In this document: one piece after another, positions 32,565 to 43,647 of the stretch | How the letters are laid out: each line of letters opens with the position of its first letter | Position numbering within the stretch: the stretch's first letter is position 1 | Assembly (NCBI GenBank): GCA_038524795.1 | Contig: JBCBIJ010000012.1 | Span: forward strand, 1 to 64,000 | DNA from: CALBPI01 sp038524795 | GTDB taxonomy: Bacteria > Pseudomonadota > Gammaproteobacteria > Steroidobacterales > Woeseiaceae | Direction of reading: 5' to 3' | DNA length: 64,000 nucleotides | Made by a program: the position numbers and the translations under genes | The notes under the pieces: model-generated | What the model was told of the DNA's origin: nothing | What the model saw: the letters and a program-made list of their open reading frames with translations, nothing else | Databases searched by the model: none

Positions 32565-33325
32565 AAGCACCGTCAACGGCCGCATTTTGGTTGCAGTTTC
32601 TGGCGCTGCTGCCCGTGACGGGCCTGCAGGGGCTCTGGATCAAGCGGCGCGCGCCCCGCATGGGGACGCGCATCGAGAACGGTGCGACAGGTCTCACCGG
32701 AAGCGGGGCGCGCAACATCGACGTTCTCGTCACAGGCGAGTCCACAGCGGTTGGTGTCGGGTGCGATATGCCTGAGCAAGCCGTCAGCCTGCAGTTTGCG
32801 TCTCAGTTGGCGTCGCTGGGTTCGGCGACCGTGAATTGGCAGGTCATCGGCCGCAATGGTGCTCGGGCATCGGACATTGTGCAGTTGCTCGCGACACAGC
32901 ACCCGAGGTCCCCCGACCCGCACCGCGTTGCCGTGGTGCTGCTTGGTGCCAACGATGTGACCGCGTTGCATTCGCTGCGCCACTGGTACGAACAACTCGT
33001 GGCCGTGCGCACGCGGCTGCGTCAGCGCGGCTTCGGATCGATCTTTCTGGCCCCTGTGCCGCCCATGTGGGGCTTTACGCTGCTGCCGCGACCCCTGCGC
33101 AGCGTATTGGGCGCGCGTGCACGTCAGCTCGAAGCAGAACGCCTCCGCGTGGCGGGCCTATACCCGGATGTCACGGCACTTGTGACCGACTTTCCGCTGG
33201 ACGCGGCGTTGCTGGCCGAGGACGGCTACCACCCGGGCCCGGCGGCCTGTGCGATGTGGGGTAAGGATCTCGCGGAGCAGGTGCTCGCGAGCCTGCGCGT
33301 CAGCCCTGGTCGAGAAGCTCCCTGA
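32561..33325 (+). CDS. SGNH/GDSL family hydrolase
   Basis: A 254-residue esterase-like protein. Block I is VTGESTAVGVG, with Glu in place of the Asp of GDS but the nucleophile Ser kept; block II is IGRNGARASDI, block III VLLGANDV (GxND), and block V DGYHPGPAACAMWG supplies the Asp-x-x-His pair. A hydrophobic N-terminus (FWLQFLALLPVTG) may be a membrane anchor. The start is uncertain: TTG 32561 overlaps the preceding stop as TTGA; TTG 32552 is also possible. Substrates of this subgroup (lipids, acetyl-sugars) are unknown. Its 3' end overlaps the convergent DUF2333 gene by 26 bp. Confidence 0.78.
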   Translation: MKAPSTAAFWLQFLALLPVTGLQGLWIKRRAPRMGTRIENGATGLTGSGARNIDVLVTGESTAVGVGCDMPEQAVSLQFASQLASLGSATVNWQVIGRNGARASDIVQLLATQHPRSPDPHRVAVVLLGANDVTALHSLRHWYEQLVAVRTRLRQRGFGSIFLAPVPPMWGFTLLPRPLRSVLGARARQLEAERLRVAGLYPDVTALVTDFPLDAALLAEDGYHPGPAACAMWGKDLAEQVLASLRVSPGREAP

Positions 33326-34334
33326 GGTCAATGACCGCCGCGTTGGCACGGCTCAGGTAGGACGCCATGACCAGCGAGTGGTTGGCAAACACCCCGTAGC
33401 CGCTGCCATTGAGCACCATGGGGCTCGCCAGGGGCTCAAGGCTGGCCTCGAGTTCGCGGATGATCTGGCGCAGGCTCACGGTTGCGTTCTTGTCGTCGAG
33501 TACCTGCTCGAAATCAAACTGTGCCGCACGCAGGAAGTGCAGCAGCGCCCACGCGGTGCCGCGTGCTTCAAACAGCACGTTGTCAATCTTGAGCCACGGC
33601 GTTTTTACGATGACGTCGCTGTCGTTGTCACCACCGCCCGAGCGTGCCGAGGCATCACCGGCGAGGTCTGTGTTGACGCGGGCCTGACCAACGCTTGCCG
33701 TGAGCGCCTGCGACATGTTGCCGAGTCGCTTCTCAACCTGGCCCAGCCATTCGCGCAGGTTGTCGGCGCGCGCAAAAAACTGTGACTGCTCCGCACCCGT
33801 ATCGAGGAGTCGCGCCTGGTAGCGCTCGAGCGCCTCGATGCCTTCCCGGTACTCCGATTCCGCGGCCGGAAAGATCCAGGAGTTGTAGTCGATGTAGAAG
33901 TGCGACTCTGCATCGGCCAGGTCTTCGTCTTCATTCGACTGCGACTGCGAGCGGCTGTAGTCGTTGCGCATGACTCGCGACAGGTCGCGGACCTGCGTGA
34001 GCACGCCAACCTCCCAGCTTGGGATGTTGTCGAGTACGAGACCCGGCGGCGCGATGTCATTGATGAGCAGGCCGCCGGGCTTGTCGAGCAGCGTGCCCGT
34101 GACGCGGATCAATGTGCTGGTCGTGGCGAACCCTACGGTGGCGGTTTCGCCGTCGACTTGCGCCTCCACCCAGAACACCTTGGGCTCGCGCGACCAGTAC
34201 CAGCAGACGACGAGAAATACAAACAGCGCAATCGTGCCCGAAACAATCGCCGGGATACGCCACCAGGGCGCGGCGCTGGTTGCTGCGGTGCCGCTCGAGC
34301 GCGACTGCCACCAGTCGCGAATGCGGTTGAACAT
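33300..34334 (-). CDS. DUF2333 family membrane protein
   Basis: A 344-residue protein with one membrane helix (about 27-47) after a short cytoplasmic start MFNRIRDWWQSR, and a large periplasmic helical domain. GGLLINDIAPPGLVLDNIPSWE, VLTQVRDLSRVMRNDYSRSQSQS and AWALLHFLRAAQFDFEQVL are typical of DUF2333, a family largely restricted to gammaproteobacteria with no assigned function. A Gly/Asp/Asn-rich loop (about 235-245) may be flexible. It is the last gene of acnA-sirtuin-DUF2333 on the minus strand, 12 bp after the sirtuin. Confidence 0.85.
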   Translation of the reverse strand: MFNRIRDWWQSRSSGTAATSAAPWWRIPAIVSGTIALFVFLVVCWYWSREPKVFWVEAQVDGETATVGFATTSTLIRVTGTLLDKPGGLLINDIAPPGLVLDNIPSWEVGVLTQVRDLSRVMRNDYSRSQSQSNEDEDLADAESHFYIDYNSWIFPAAESEYREGIEALERYQARLLDTGAEQSQFFARADNLREWLGQVEKRLGNMSQALTASVGQARVNTDLAGDASARSGGGDNDSDVIVKTPWLKIDNVLFEARGTAWALLHFLRAAQFDFEQVLDDKNATVSLRQIIRELEASLEPLASPMVLNGSGYGVFANHSLVMASYLSRANAAVIDLRELLDQG

Positions 34335-34346
34335 CGGGTGGTCTCC

Positions 34347-35093
34347 TTATGCGGCCAGAGCTTCGAGCAGGGCCGGTAAGACCTCGCCCGAGGGGCCGCG
34401 CAAAACATGGTCTGCGCCCGCCGATAGCGGTGTCGCTTCCGGGTTGATTTCAATGATACCCGCACCGTAGGCCCGTGCTGTACCGACGAGTCCCGCAGCG
34501 GGGTAGACCTGAGCCGAGGTGCCCACGACCAGAAACAGGTCGCAGGTCGTCGCAGCGACCTCCGAGGCTTGCATGGCGGCCGACGGAATCATCTCGCCGA
34601 ACAATACGACACCCGGGGTCATCACCCGCCCACACTGGCCGCAGATCGGCGGTGGGTCACCGGCAGCACCGTTGTGTGCGGGCTCTCGCGTATCGCAGTG
34701 CGCGCATTTGTCGCTGAACAGATTGCCGTGAAACTCGATCACGTCGCGGCTTCCTGCGCGCTGGTGCAACCCATCGACGTTTTGCGTCACGAGTGTGAGC
34801 TTGTCTACGTGTTCGGCGAGCGCCACGAGTGCGTCGTGCCCGGGGTTAGGTGCGACATCGGCAACGCGGCTACGCCGCCAGCGGTACCAGTCCCAGGCCG
34901 TCTGCGGGTCACGCAGGAACGCGTCCGGTGTCGCAAGCTGCATGGGGTCGTGCTTGGCCCAGAGTCCCTGCAGTGCATCGCGAAACGTCGGCACGCCCGA
35001 TTCCGCCGATACGCCTGCGCCTGTGAGCACAGCGACGTGACGCGCTTCGGCAAGCGCTGCTGTACAGGCTTTGATCGTGTCGCCGTAAGACAT
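34347..35093 (-). CDS. cobB: NAD-dependent protein deacylase, sirtuin class III type
   Basis: A 248-residue Sir2-family enzyme that removes acyl groups from lysines using NAD+. GAGVSAESGVPTFRD, TQNVDGLHQRAG and EFHGNLF are the catalytic motifs; a zinc finger has CAHC and CGQC. WDWYRWRRSRV holds the Tyr-x-x-Arg pair that in CobB and SIRT5 accepts acidic acyl groups (succinyl, malonyl), so desuccinylation is likely. I trimmed the start to ATG 35093, 4 bp after the acnA stop. Placement with aconitase suggests it tunes TCA enzymes subject to succinylation, an inference. Confidence 0.92.
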   Translation of the reverse strand: MSYGDTIKACTAALAEARHVAVLTGAGVSAESGVPTFRDALQGLWAKHDPMQLATPDAFLRDPQTAWDWYRWRRSRVADVAPNPGHDALVALAEHVDKLTLVTQNVDGLHQRAGSRDVIEFHGNLFSDKCAHCDTREPAHNGAAGDPPPICGQCGRVMTPGVVLFGEMIPSAAMQASEVAATTCDLFLVVGTSAQVYPAAGLVGTARAYGAGIIEINPEATPLSAGADHVLRGPSGEVLPALLEALAA

Positions 35094-35097
35094 GCGA

Positions 35098-37776
<2,679 letters not shown>

Positions 37777-37864
37777 GTTGCCTCCAGTAACGCGCCAACC
37801 GCCGGTGCGTCGTCTCACGCACCCCAGGCTGCGATGCCTTTCGGACGGCTGGCAAACGCTTCGA

Positions 37865-37882
37865 TTGAGGCCTCAAATTATA
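37865..37882 (-). promoter_or_regulatory. acnA -10 box with abutting palindrome
   Basis: On the minus strand TATAAT (37877-37882) is directly followed by the perfect 12-bp palindrome TTGAGGCCTCAA (37865-37876), which would cover the transcription start. No -35 hexamer is seen at 16-18 bp. The arrangement is that of an operator overlapping a start site. Confidence 0.55.
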
Positions 37883-37921
37883 GCGGTTGGGGCGCAGCTG
37901 CGGGCGCGGCAATAACCGCTA
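37881..37921. other. 8-bp inverted repeat upstream of the acnA -10
   Basis: TAGCGGTT and AACCGCTA flank 25 bp of GC-rich sequence between mnmA and acnA. It starts within the -10 box, so it could be the end structure of mnmA mRNA or a second regulatory site of acnA. Confidence 0.4.
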
Positions 37922-37948
37922 TTCACGGCGCGAATCGTCGCGTCGCGT

Positions 37949-39091
37949 TCAGCCCGTGGCGGCCGATGCCGAGTGCGTCGGCACTGCCTCGACGCGATCG
38001 ATGGCGCCACCGCCCAGGCAATGGTCGCCATCGTAGAGCACGGCGTACTGACCGCAGGCGACCGCCCACTGCGGTGTGTCAAAGTCGAGGCGCACACGGG
38101 TGCCGACGCGCCGCACCGTGCAGCGCTGGTCTGCCTGTCGGTATCGGATCTTCGCGGTCAGCCGTGCGCCGTTGTCGAGTGCATCGGGCGCCGCGTTGAT
38201 CCAGTGGATCGCGTCGCACACTACCGCGCCCGTGTAGAGGTCGGGATGGTCCTTGCCTTGCACCACGCGGAGCTGGTTGCGCTCGAGGTCCTTGCCCGCG
38301 ACATACCAGGGGGCATCGCTGGCGTCGGCGCGGCCGCCGATGCCGAGGCCCTGTCGCTGTCCCATCGTGTAGTACATGAGGCCATGATGCTCGCCGACGG
38401 ACTTGCCCGCATCATCGACGATCTCGCCGGGCTGCGCGGGCAGGAAGCGAGAGAGGAATTCGCGGAACGGCCGTTCACCAATGAAGCAGATGCCCGTTGA
38501 GTCCTTCTTGCGGTGCGTGGCCAGGCCCGCATCACTGGCCAGGCGACGGACGTCGTCTTTCACGAGGCTTCCGATCGGAAACGCCGCCGTCGCCAGCTGC
38601 TCGGCCGACACCGCGTGCAGGAAGTAGCTCTGGTCTTTGCCCGGGTCGCGGCCCTTGAGCAATTCGACACCGTCGCGGCCGCGACGCAAACGCGCGTAGT
38701 GGCCCGTGGCCACGGCGTATCCGCCCAAGCGGCGCGCGTAGTCGGCGAACACACCGAACTTGATCTCTCGGTTGCAGAGCACGTCGGGGTTGGGCGTGCG
38801 GCCTGCCGCGTACTCATCGAGGAAGTACTGGAACACCCGGTCCCGGTACTCAGCCGTGAAGTTGACGTGATGGAGCGGAATTCCGAGCTGGTCGCAGACA
38901 CGACGCGCGTCCTGGAGGTCTTCGGCGGCGCTGCAGTAGCCGTCGTCGTCCTCCCAGTTGGTCATGTGCAGGCCCTCGACAGTGTAACCAGCCTGCTTGA
39001 GCTGCCAGGCGACTACCGACGAATCGACACCGCCCGACATCGCCACAATGACGGGACCGGTGCCCTCGGGCATCCAGAATTCCGTGTCCAT
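37949..39091 (-). CDS. mnmA: tRNA-specific 2-thiouridylase MnmA
   Basis: A 380-residue enzyme that thiolates U34 of tRNA-Lys, -Glu and -Gln. The PP-loop is VAMSGGVDSSVVAW; GLHMTNWEDDDGYCSAAED and TPNPDVLCNREIKFG carry the first catalytic Cys, and STGICFIGERPFREFL the second. YYTMGQRQGLGIGG and the C-terminal beta-barrel complete the family layout. In E. coli the order is rluE-nudJ-mnmA-hflD-purB; here nudJ-like and purB remain nearby but hflD is missing. It follows the Nudix gene by 49 bp. Confidence 0.97.
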   Translation of the reverse strand: MDTEFWMPEGTGPVIVAMSGGVDSSVVAWQLKQAGYTVEGLHMTNWEDDDGYCSAAEDLQDARRVCDQLGIPLHHVNFTAEYRDRVFQYFLDEYAAGRTPNPDVLCNREIKFGVFADYARRLGGYAVATGHYARLRRGRDGVELLKGRDPGKDQSYFLHAVSAEQLATAAFPIGSLVKDDVRRLASDAGLATHRKKDSTGICFIGERPFREFLSRFLPAQPGEIVDDAGKSVGEHHGLMYYTMGQRQGLGIGGRADASDAPWYVAGKDLERNQLRVVQGKDHPDLYTGAVVCDAIHWINAAPDALDNGARLTAKIRYRQADQRCTVRRVGTRVRLDFDTPQWAVACGQYAVLYDGDHCLGGGAIDRVEAVPTHSASAATG

Positions 39092-39140
39092 CCCGGTATG
39101 TTACGAGAAATGCGGCAAGCCTGCGGATGCCGAGCGCGAT

Positions 39141-39641
39141 TTAGATGCGCTGCGCCTTACGTTCAAAACGGCGCGCCAGGCCAGCGGCGTCGAGGCCCGG
39201 TTCGACGACGAGCTGCTCGCGCCTGCCGCGCGCGTAGTCGTCGAGTGCCGCCAGCATCAGCGGCGAACGCAGCCGGTGCGCTTCCGCCTCAAGTGCAGCG
39301 CGATCGTGCCAGTGTACGCTCAGGATACCGGCGTCGAGCGCCAGGCCGTCGGGAACGCCGGGCGCGTCACCGCAGTAGACGAGTTGCAACTTGCGCTTAT
39401 TGCGGTGCACGTCGAGCCAGAGATAGGCGCCGATGAAGCCCGTGACCGTGAAGTCGTAGCGCGTCTCCTCAAGCACCTCGCGGACGATTGCCTGTTCCGG
39501 TGACTCGCCGGTTTCGATGTGGCCGCCGGGCAGGCTCACAGCCAGCCCGCGTGAGCTCATTTCCTCGATGCAGAGATAACGGCCGTCGCGTTCGGCGATG
39601 GCAGCAACCGTGACATCGGTTTCAAGTGTTTCCTGCGTCAT
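39141..39641 (-). CDS. NudJ-like Nudix hydrolase
   Basis: A 166-residue Nudix protein. The box is GGHIETGESPEQAIVREVLE followed by ETRYDF. It keeps the metal-binding REVLEE core, but the Gly after EET is Arg. Synteny with mnmA and overall length point to NudJ, which in E. coli cleaves thiamin pyrimidine diphosphates and nucleoside tri/diphosphates and was called HMP-PP phosphatase. The substituted Gly might alter activity; in other Nudix proteins this site is structural. It is 3 bp after the unrecognised 168-residue gene. Confidence 0.82.
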   Translation of the reverse strand: MTQETLETDVTVAAIAERDGRYLCIEEMSSRGLAVSLPGGHIETGESPEQAIVREVLEETRYDFTVTGFIGAYLWLDVHRNKRKLQLVYCGDAPGVPDGLALDAGILSVHWHDRAALEAEAHRLRSPLMLAALDDYARGRREQLVVEPGLDAAGLARRFERKAQRI

Positions 39642-39644
39642 GCC

Positions 39645-40151
39645 TTAGAGGTGCAGGTTGCGGAACTCGTGCTCGACTTCGCTGGCGGCCCAGATCTCGT
39701 CGAAGGTCTGCAGGTAATTCGAAGCCACAGGGGGCGAGTAGCTGTCCGCGATGCCTTCCCAGCGCGTCGCGTCAAGGCGGTAGGCAATAGCGCGGTTGTC
39801 GGCAATGCAGTAGGCCTCGGGATGGTCACGGTAGTCGTCGTGAACGTTGCGGAATTCGATGAAGCTGTTGAGCCTGCGCCCCATCGTCACCAGTCGGTTA
39901 CCGTTCTTGATGGCCCGCATCGGGTCTGCGATGAGCACCCGCACCCTGGCGAACCGTCGAGACAAGATCAGTTTTTTGACGGCTTCCAGAAAATCCGGGT
40001 GGTCGTAGATGCCGGGCTCAAGGTCACGGGTCAGGATCGACACCTTGCGTTCGGCCAGCGCGCACACCTGCGTGGCGGCCTCGCGCATGTCACCGCGCGA
40101 GGACAGCACCCAGCGTTCGCCTTCCCGACGAGGATGTTCTGCTGCCGTCAT
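39645..40151 (-). CDS. conserved-looking protein after a GNAT gene, function unknown
   Basis: A 168-residue protein. Sequence blocks such as WVLSSRGDMREAATQVCALA, ILTRDLEPGIYDHPDFLEAV and RVRVLIADPMRAIKNGNRLV resemble a compact alpha/beta unit in which an Arg/Asp pattern (phospholipase D-like in feel, without an HKD motif) is kept. I recall similar segments fused behind GNAT domains in other gammaproteobacteria, but cannot confirm this here. The frame is open upstream through 23 codons to the single TGA that ends the GNAT gene, so this may be the second half of a split fusion. ATG 40151 is the simplest start; GTG 40157 is equal. Confidence 0.7.
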   Translation of the reverse strand: MTAAEHPRREGERWVLSSRGDMREAATQVCALAERKVSILTRDLEPGIYDHPDFLEAVKKLILSRRFARVRVLIADPMRAIKNGNRLVTMGRRLNSFIEFRNVHDDYRDHPEAYCIADNRAIAYRLDATRWEGIADSYSPPVASNYLQTFDEIWAASEVEHEFRNLHL

Positions 40152-40220
40152 TTGCACTACTGCTCCCGTTCCCGCGCTTATCCCACGGGAACCGCATGCG
40201 TGCAGTGCCAGCAGGTCGGC

Positions 40221-40661
40221 TCAGGTCCGGCTTAACCGCATCATGCGGTGTTCGATCCCGGCTTCCATGAACGGATCACCAACCGCGGTGAATCCGAACG
40301 ATTCGTAGAAGCCGACGGCCTCCGACTGCGCGTGCAGCCAGGGGACCGCCTTGCCTTGATGGATGGCCGCATAAAGCAGCGCCTCCAGAAGGGCGGCACC
40401 CACACCCGAGCCGCGGGCAACGGGCAATACCGCCATCCTCGTGATCTTACCGTCGGGCTGCAGGCGCCCCGTGCCGACCGCGTCACGTTTTGTGTCGTAG
40501 GCGAGGAAGTGCGTGCTGTCCGCGTCGTACTCATCCCATTCGAGTTCTGGCGGTACATTCTGTTCCGAAATGAACACGCGCTCGCGGATCCCGCGGATGG
40601 CATCGCCGTCCTCGACCCAGTCTGCGATCCGGACTTCGGGCTTCTCCGTTGCGCCACTCAC
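40221..40661 (-). CDS. GNAT family N-acetyltransferase (ElaA-like)
   Basis: A 146-residue GNAT protein. RGIRERVFISEQNVPPELEWDEYD is the N-terminal motif shared by ElaA/YjcF-type acetyltransferases, followed by RLQPDGKITRMAVLPVARGSGVGAALLEAL (acetyl-CoA loop R-G-S-G-V-G-A) and SEAVGFYESFGFTAVGDPFMEAGIEH. The GTG start (40659-40661) overlaps the purB stop as GTGA, which implies coupled translation. The substrate is unknown. Only one TGA separates it from the next open frame. Confidence 0.85.
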   Translation of the reverse strand: MSGATEKPEVRIADWVEDGDAIRGIRERVFISEQNVPPELEWDEYDADSTHFLAYDTKRDAVGTGRLQPDGKITRMAVLPVARGSGVGAALLEALLYAAIHQGKAVPWLHAQSEAVGFYESFGFTAVGDPFMEAGIEHRMMRLSRT

Positions 40662-42094
40662 GTTATGTCAACTGAGTCTGGCGCTTCGCCACCGCGGGCG
40701 CGCAGCGCCTCCTCGGCCAGCAACGTGGCGATGCCCGTGTAGCTGCCCGGCGTCATGTCGAGCAACGCAGCCTTCGCCGCCTCGGGAATTTCGAGGCTCG
40801 CGACAAACCCCGCGAGCTGCGTGGCGTCGATGGCGGCGCCGCGGGTGAGGGCTTTGAGCCGATCATAGGCGTCGGGCACGCCGTGGCGGCGCATCAGCGT
40901 CTGTACGGGTTCCGCGAGGACCTCCCAGCTGGCCTCGAGGTCCGCCTGCATGCGCGGACGGTCCACCTCGAGCTTCGACAAGCCGCGCGAGAACGAGGCA
41001 CAGGCGATCAGGCAGTGACCCAGGGCTGTGCCCAGATTGCGCAGCACAGTGGAGTCCGTGAGGTCACGCTGCCAGCGTGAGATCGGCAGCTTCTCGGCGA
41101 AGTGCGCGAGCAGGGCATTGGCGACACCCAGGTTGCCTTCAGCGTTCTCGAAATCTATGGGGTTGACCTTGTGCGGCATCGTCGACGAACCGACTTCGCC
41201 TTCGATGACACGTTGGCGGAAGTAGCCGAGGCTGATGTAGCCCCAGATATCGCGGGCGAGGTCGATGAGCACGGTGTTGAATCGGGCCAGCGCGTGGGCG
41301 AGTTCCGCGATCCAGTCGTGCGGCTCAATCTGCGTGGTCATGGCGTTTGGCGCGAGGTCCAGTCGCCTCAGCAGTCGTGCGCTCAATGCGGGCCAGTCGA
41401 CTTCGGGGTAGGCCGCGGCATGTGCGTTAAAGTTGCCGACGGCGCCGTTGAATTTGCCCATGGGCTCGACGGCGGCCACGGCGCGCAGCTGGCGGTCGAG
41501 CCGCACGACGACATTGGCAAGTTCTTTGCCCAGCGTTGTCGGACTCGCCGTCTGACCGTGTGTGCGCGACAACATGGGCTGCGACGTCTCGGCTGCCGCG
41601 AGCGCCGCGAGCTGGTTCGTGATGCCGCGCATCGCGGGCTGCAGCACGCGGTCGCGCGCGTCACGCAACATCAACGCGTAGGCCAAGTTGTTGATATCTT
41701 CCGACGTGCAACCGAAGTGGATGAACTCGCTGATGCGCTCGGCACCCTCGAGACCTGCAATCACCTCGCGCAGGTAATACTCGCAAGCTTTGACGTCGTG
41801 GTTGGTACGCGCCTCAATGGCTTTCACGCGCGCCGCGTCCTCGATCCCGAAGCCATCAACAAGCTGCGTGAGCCGCTCGTCGATGCGGTCGGGGAGCCCG
41901 TCGAGCTCGCTGATCTCGGCGCTCTCCGCAAGCACCTGCAGCCAGCGCACCTCGATCTCGATGCGGTAGCGGATGAGGCCGTACTCGCTGGCGATGTCGC
42001 GCAGCGGTGCGACCTTGCCCGCGTAGCGCCCGTCCACGGGGGACAGTGCCTTGAGCGACTGGTATTGAGACGCCTCGGGTTCGTTCGATGCCAT
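40658..42094 (-). CDS. purB: adenylosuccinate lyase
   Basis: A 478-residue fumarase/aspartase superfamily enzyme acting twice in purine synthesis (SAICAR and adenylosuccinate cleavage). The signature SSTMPHKVNPIDFENAEGN, SRTHGQTASPTTLGKELAN and FIHFGCTSEDINNLAYALML place it in the longer gammaproteobacterial PurB type. C-terminal Arg-rich helices end in EEALRARGGEAPDSVDIT. The start ATG 42094 is divergent from fumC with 164 bp between. It heads purB-GNAT-unknown-nudJ-mnmA on the minus strand. Confidence 0.97.
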   Translation of the reverse strand: MASNEPEASQYQSLKALSPVDGRYAGKVAPLRDIASEYGLIRYRIEIEVRWLQVLAESAEISELDGLPDRIDERLTQLVDGFGIEDAARVKAIEARTNHDVKACEYYLREVIAGLEGAERISEFIHFGCTSEDINNLAYALMLRDARDRVLQPAMRGITNQLAALAAAETSQPMLSRTHGQTASPTTLGKELANVVVRLDRQLRAVAAVEPMGKFNGAVGNFNAHAAAYPEVDWPALSARLLRRLDLAPNAMTTQIEPHDWIAELAHALARFNTVLIDLARDIWGYISLGYFRQRVIEGEVGSSTMPHKVNPIDFENAEGNLGVANALLAHFAEKLPISRWQRDLTDSTVLRNLGTALGHCLIACASFSRGLSKLEVDRPRMQADLEASWEVLAEPVQTLMRRHGVPDAYDRLKALTRGAAIDATQLAGFVASLEIPEAAKAALLDMTPGSYTGIATLLAEEALRARGGEAPDSVDIT

Positions 42095-42258
42095 TCTGGT
42101 AAGGCCCTCTGGGTGCCGTCACAACCCCGCGGGCGTGGCCGCGATGGGCGTGCTGGACAAGCTTCAGCAAACCCCTAATGATACACGCCCCGGGGACGTG
42201 GTGGCCGCCGCCCCGAGCGGTCCACCGCAGCATCACACTCAAGGTTTAGGGCCAGGAC

Positions 42259-43647
42259 ATGAGCGACAAGGCAACGCGAATCGAGCGCGACAGCATGGGT
42301 GAACTCGAGGTGCCGGAAACGGCACTCTGGGGTGCCCAGACGCAACGCGCCGTCAATAACTTCAAGATTTCGGGCGAGACCATGCCGGCCGCCTTCATCA
42401 CGGCGCTCGCGCGCGTGAAATGGGCCTGCGCGGGGGCCAACGCCGAGCTTGGGCTCTTGGGCTCATCGCGCGCCATGGCAATCCAGCAGGCCGCACAGAC
42501 GATTATCGACGGCGAACACCTCGACGCGTTTCCTGTCGATGTGTTCCAGACGGGTTCGGGCACCTCGACCAACATGAATGCCAACGAGGTCATCGCGCGA
42601 CTGGCGAGCGACATCGCCGATAAGCCCGTGCACCCCAACGACGACGTCAACATGGGGCAGAGCAGCAACGACGTGATCCCAACAACGATCCACGTGAGTG
42701 CCGCACTCGGTGTACGCGAGCAGCTACTGCCAGCGCTCGAGCACCTCGCAACGGTGCTCGAGGAGAAGGCCGCGACACTCGATACCGTGGTCAAGACGGG
42801 GCGCACCCACCTCATGGACGCGATGCCCGTGCGTCTGAGCCAGGAGCTGGGCGCCTGGCGCCAGCAGATCGTCTCGGGCATGGCGCGCGTCGAAGCGACG
42901 CTGCCGCGCTTAACGCGGCTTGCGCAGGGCGGTACGGCCGTCGGCAGCGGCATCAACGCCCATCCCCGCTTCGGTGCCAAGGTCGCCACGTTACTCGCCG
43001 AGCAGACAAGTTGCCCGTTTGAGCCCGCCGAGTCGCATTTCGAAGCGCTCGCCTGTCAGGACACGGCCGTCGAGCTATCGGGGCAACTCAAAGTTGTCGC
43101 CGTCAGTCTCATGAAGATCGCCAATGATCTTCGCTGGATGAACTCGGGGCCGCTTGCGGGCCTGGGCGAGATTGCATTGCCGGCGCTGCAGCCGGGCTCG
43201 AGCATCATGCCGGGCAAGGTGAACCCTGTGATTCCCGAAGCCGTGGCGATGGTTGCTGCACAAGTCATTGGCAACGATGCCGCCGTCACGGTGGGTGGGC
43301 AGGCTGGCAATTTCCAACTCAACGTTATGCTACCAATGGTTGCGAAGAATGTTCTCCAATCCATTGAATTAATTAGCAACGCAGCACGCCATATTGCCGA
43401 CTATGCGATCGCCGGTTTCACGGTCAACGAAGATAACCTGACCCAGGCACTGGGTCGCAATCCGATCCTCGTGACGGCGCTCAACCCCGTGATTGGCTAC
43501 GAGCTGGGCGCCAAGGTCGCCAAGACGGCCTATGCCCAGGGGCGGCCCGTGAAGGATGTCGCGCTTGAGATGACCGACCTGTCGGCTGATGAGCTCGATC
43601 GCCTGCTTGACCCGGCCGGGCTCACGGAGGGCGGTATCCGCAACTGA
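42259..43647 (+). CDS. fumC: class II fumarate hydratase
   Basis: A 462-residue iron-independent fumarase of the TCA cycle. It has ALWGAQTQRAVNNF, SGTSTNMNANEVIARLA, NDDVNMGQSSNDVIPTTIH, TGRTHLMDAMPVRLSQEL and the superfamily signature GSSIMPGKVNPVIPEA. ATG 42259 follows CAGGAC. The codons for the conserved NVMLPMVAKNVLQSIELISN are strikingly AT-rich (43321-43380) compared with the rest of the gene. Its stop overlaps the start of the CoA-type Nudix gene (TGATG). Confidence 0.97.
   Translation: MSDKATRIERDSMGELEVPETALWGAQTQRAVNNFKISGETMPAAFITALARVKWACAGANAELGLLGSSRAMAIQQAAQTIIDGEHLDAFPVDVFQTGSGTSTNMNANEVIARLASDIADKPVHPNDDVNMGQSSNDVIPTTIHVSAALGVREQLLPALEHLATVLEEKAATLDTVVKTGRTHLMDAMPVRLSQELGAWRQQIVSGMARVEATLPRLTRLAQGGTAVGSGINAHPRFGAKVATLLAEQTSCPFEPAESHFEALACQDTAVELSGQLKVVAVSLMKIANDLRWMNSGPLAGLGEIALPALQPGSSIMPGKVNPVIPEAVAMVAAQVIGNDAAVTVGGQAGNFQLNVMLPMVAKNVLQSIELISNAARHIADYAIAGFTVNEDNLTQALGRNPILVTALNPVIGYELGAKVAKTAYAQGRPVKDVALEMTDLSADELDRLLDPAGLTEGGIRN

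Noticed and set aside
40221..40223. TGA as a selenocysteine codon between GNAT and the next frame
   Set aside because: No stem-loop of SECIS type follows within the next bases, the preceding GNAT domain is complete, and neither part is a known selenoprotein.
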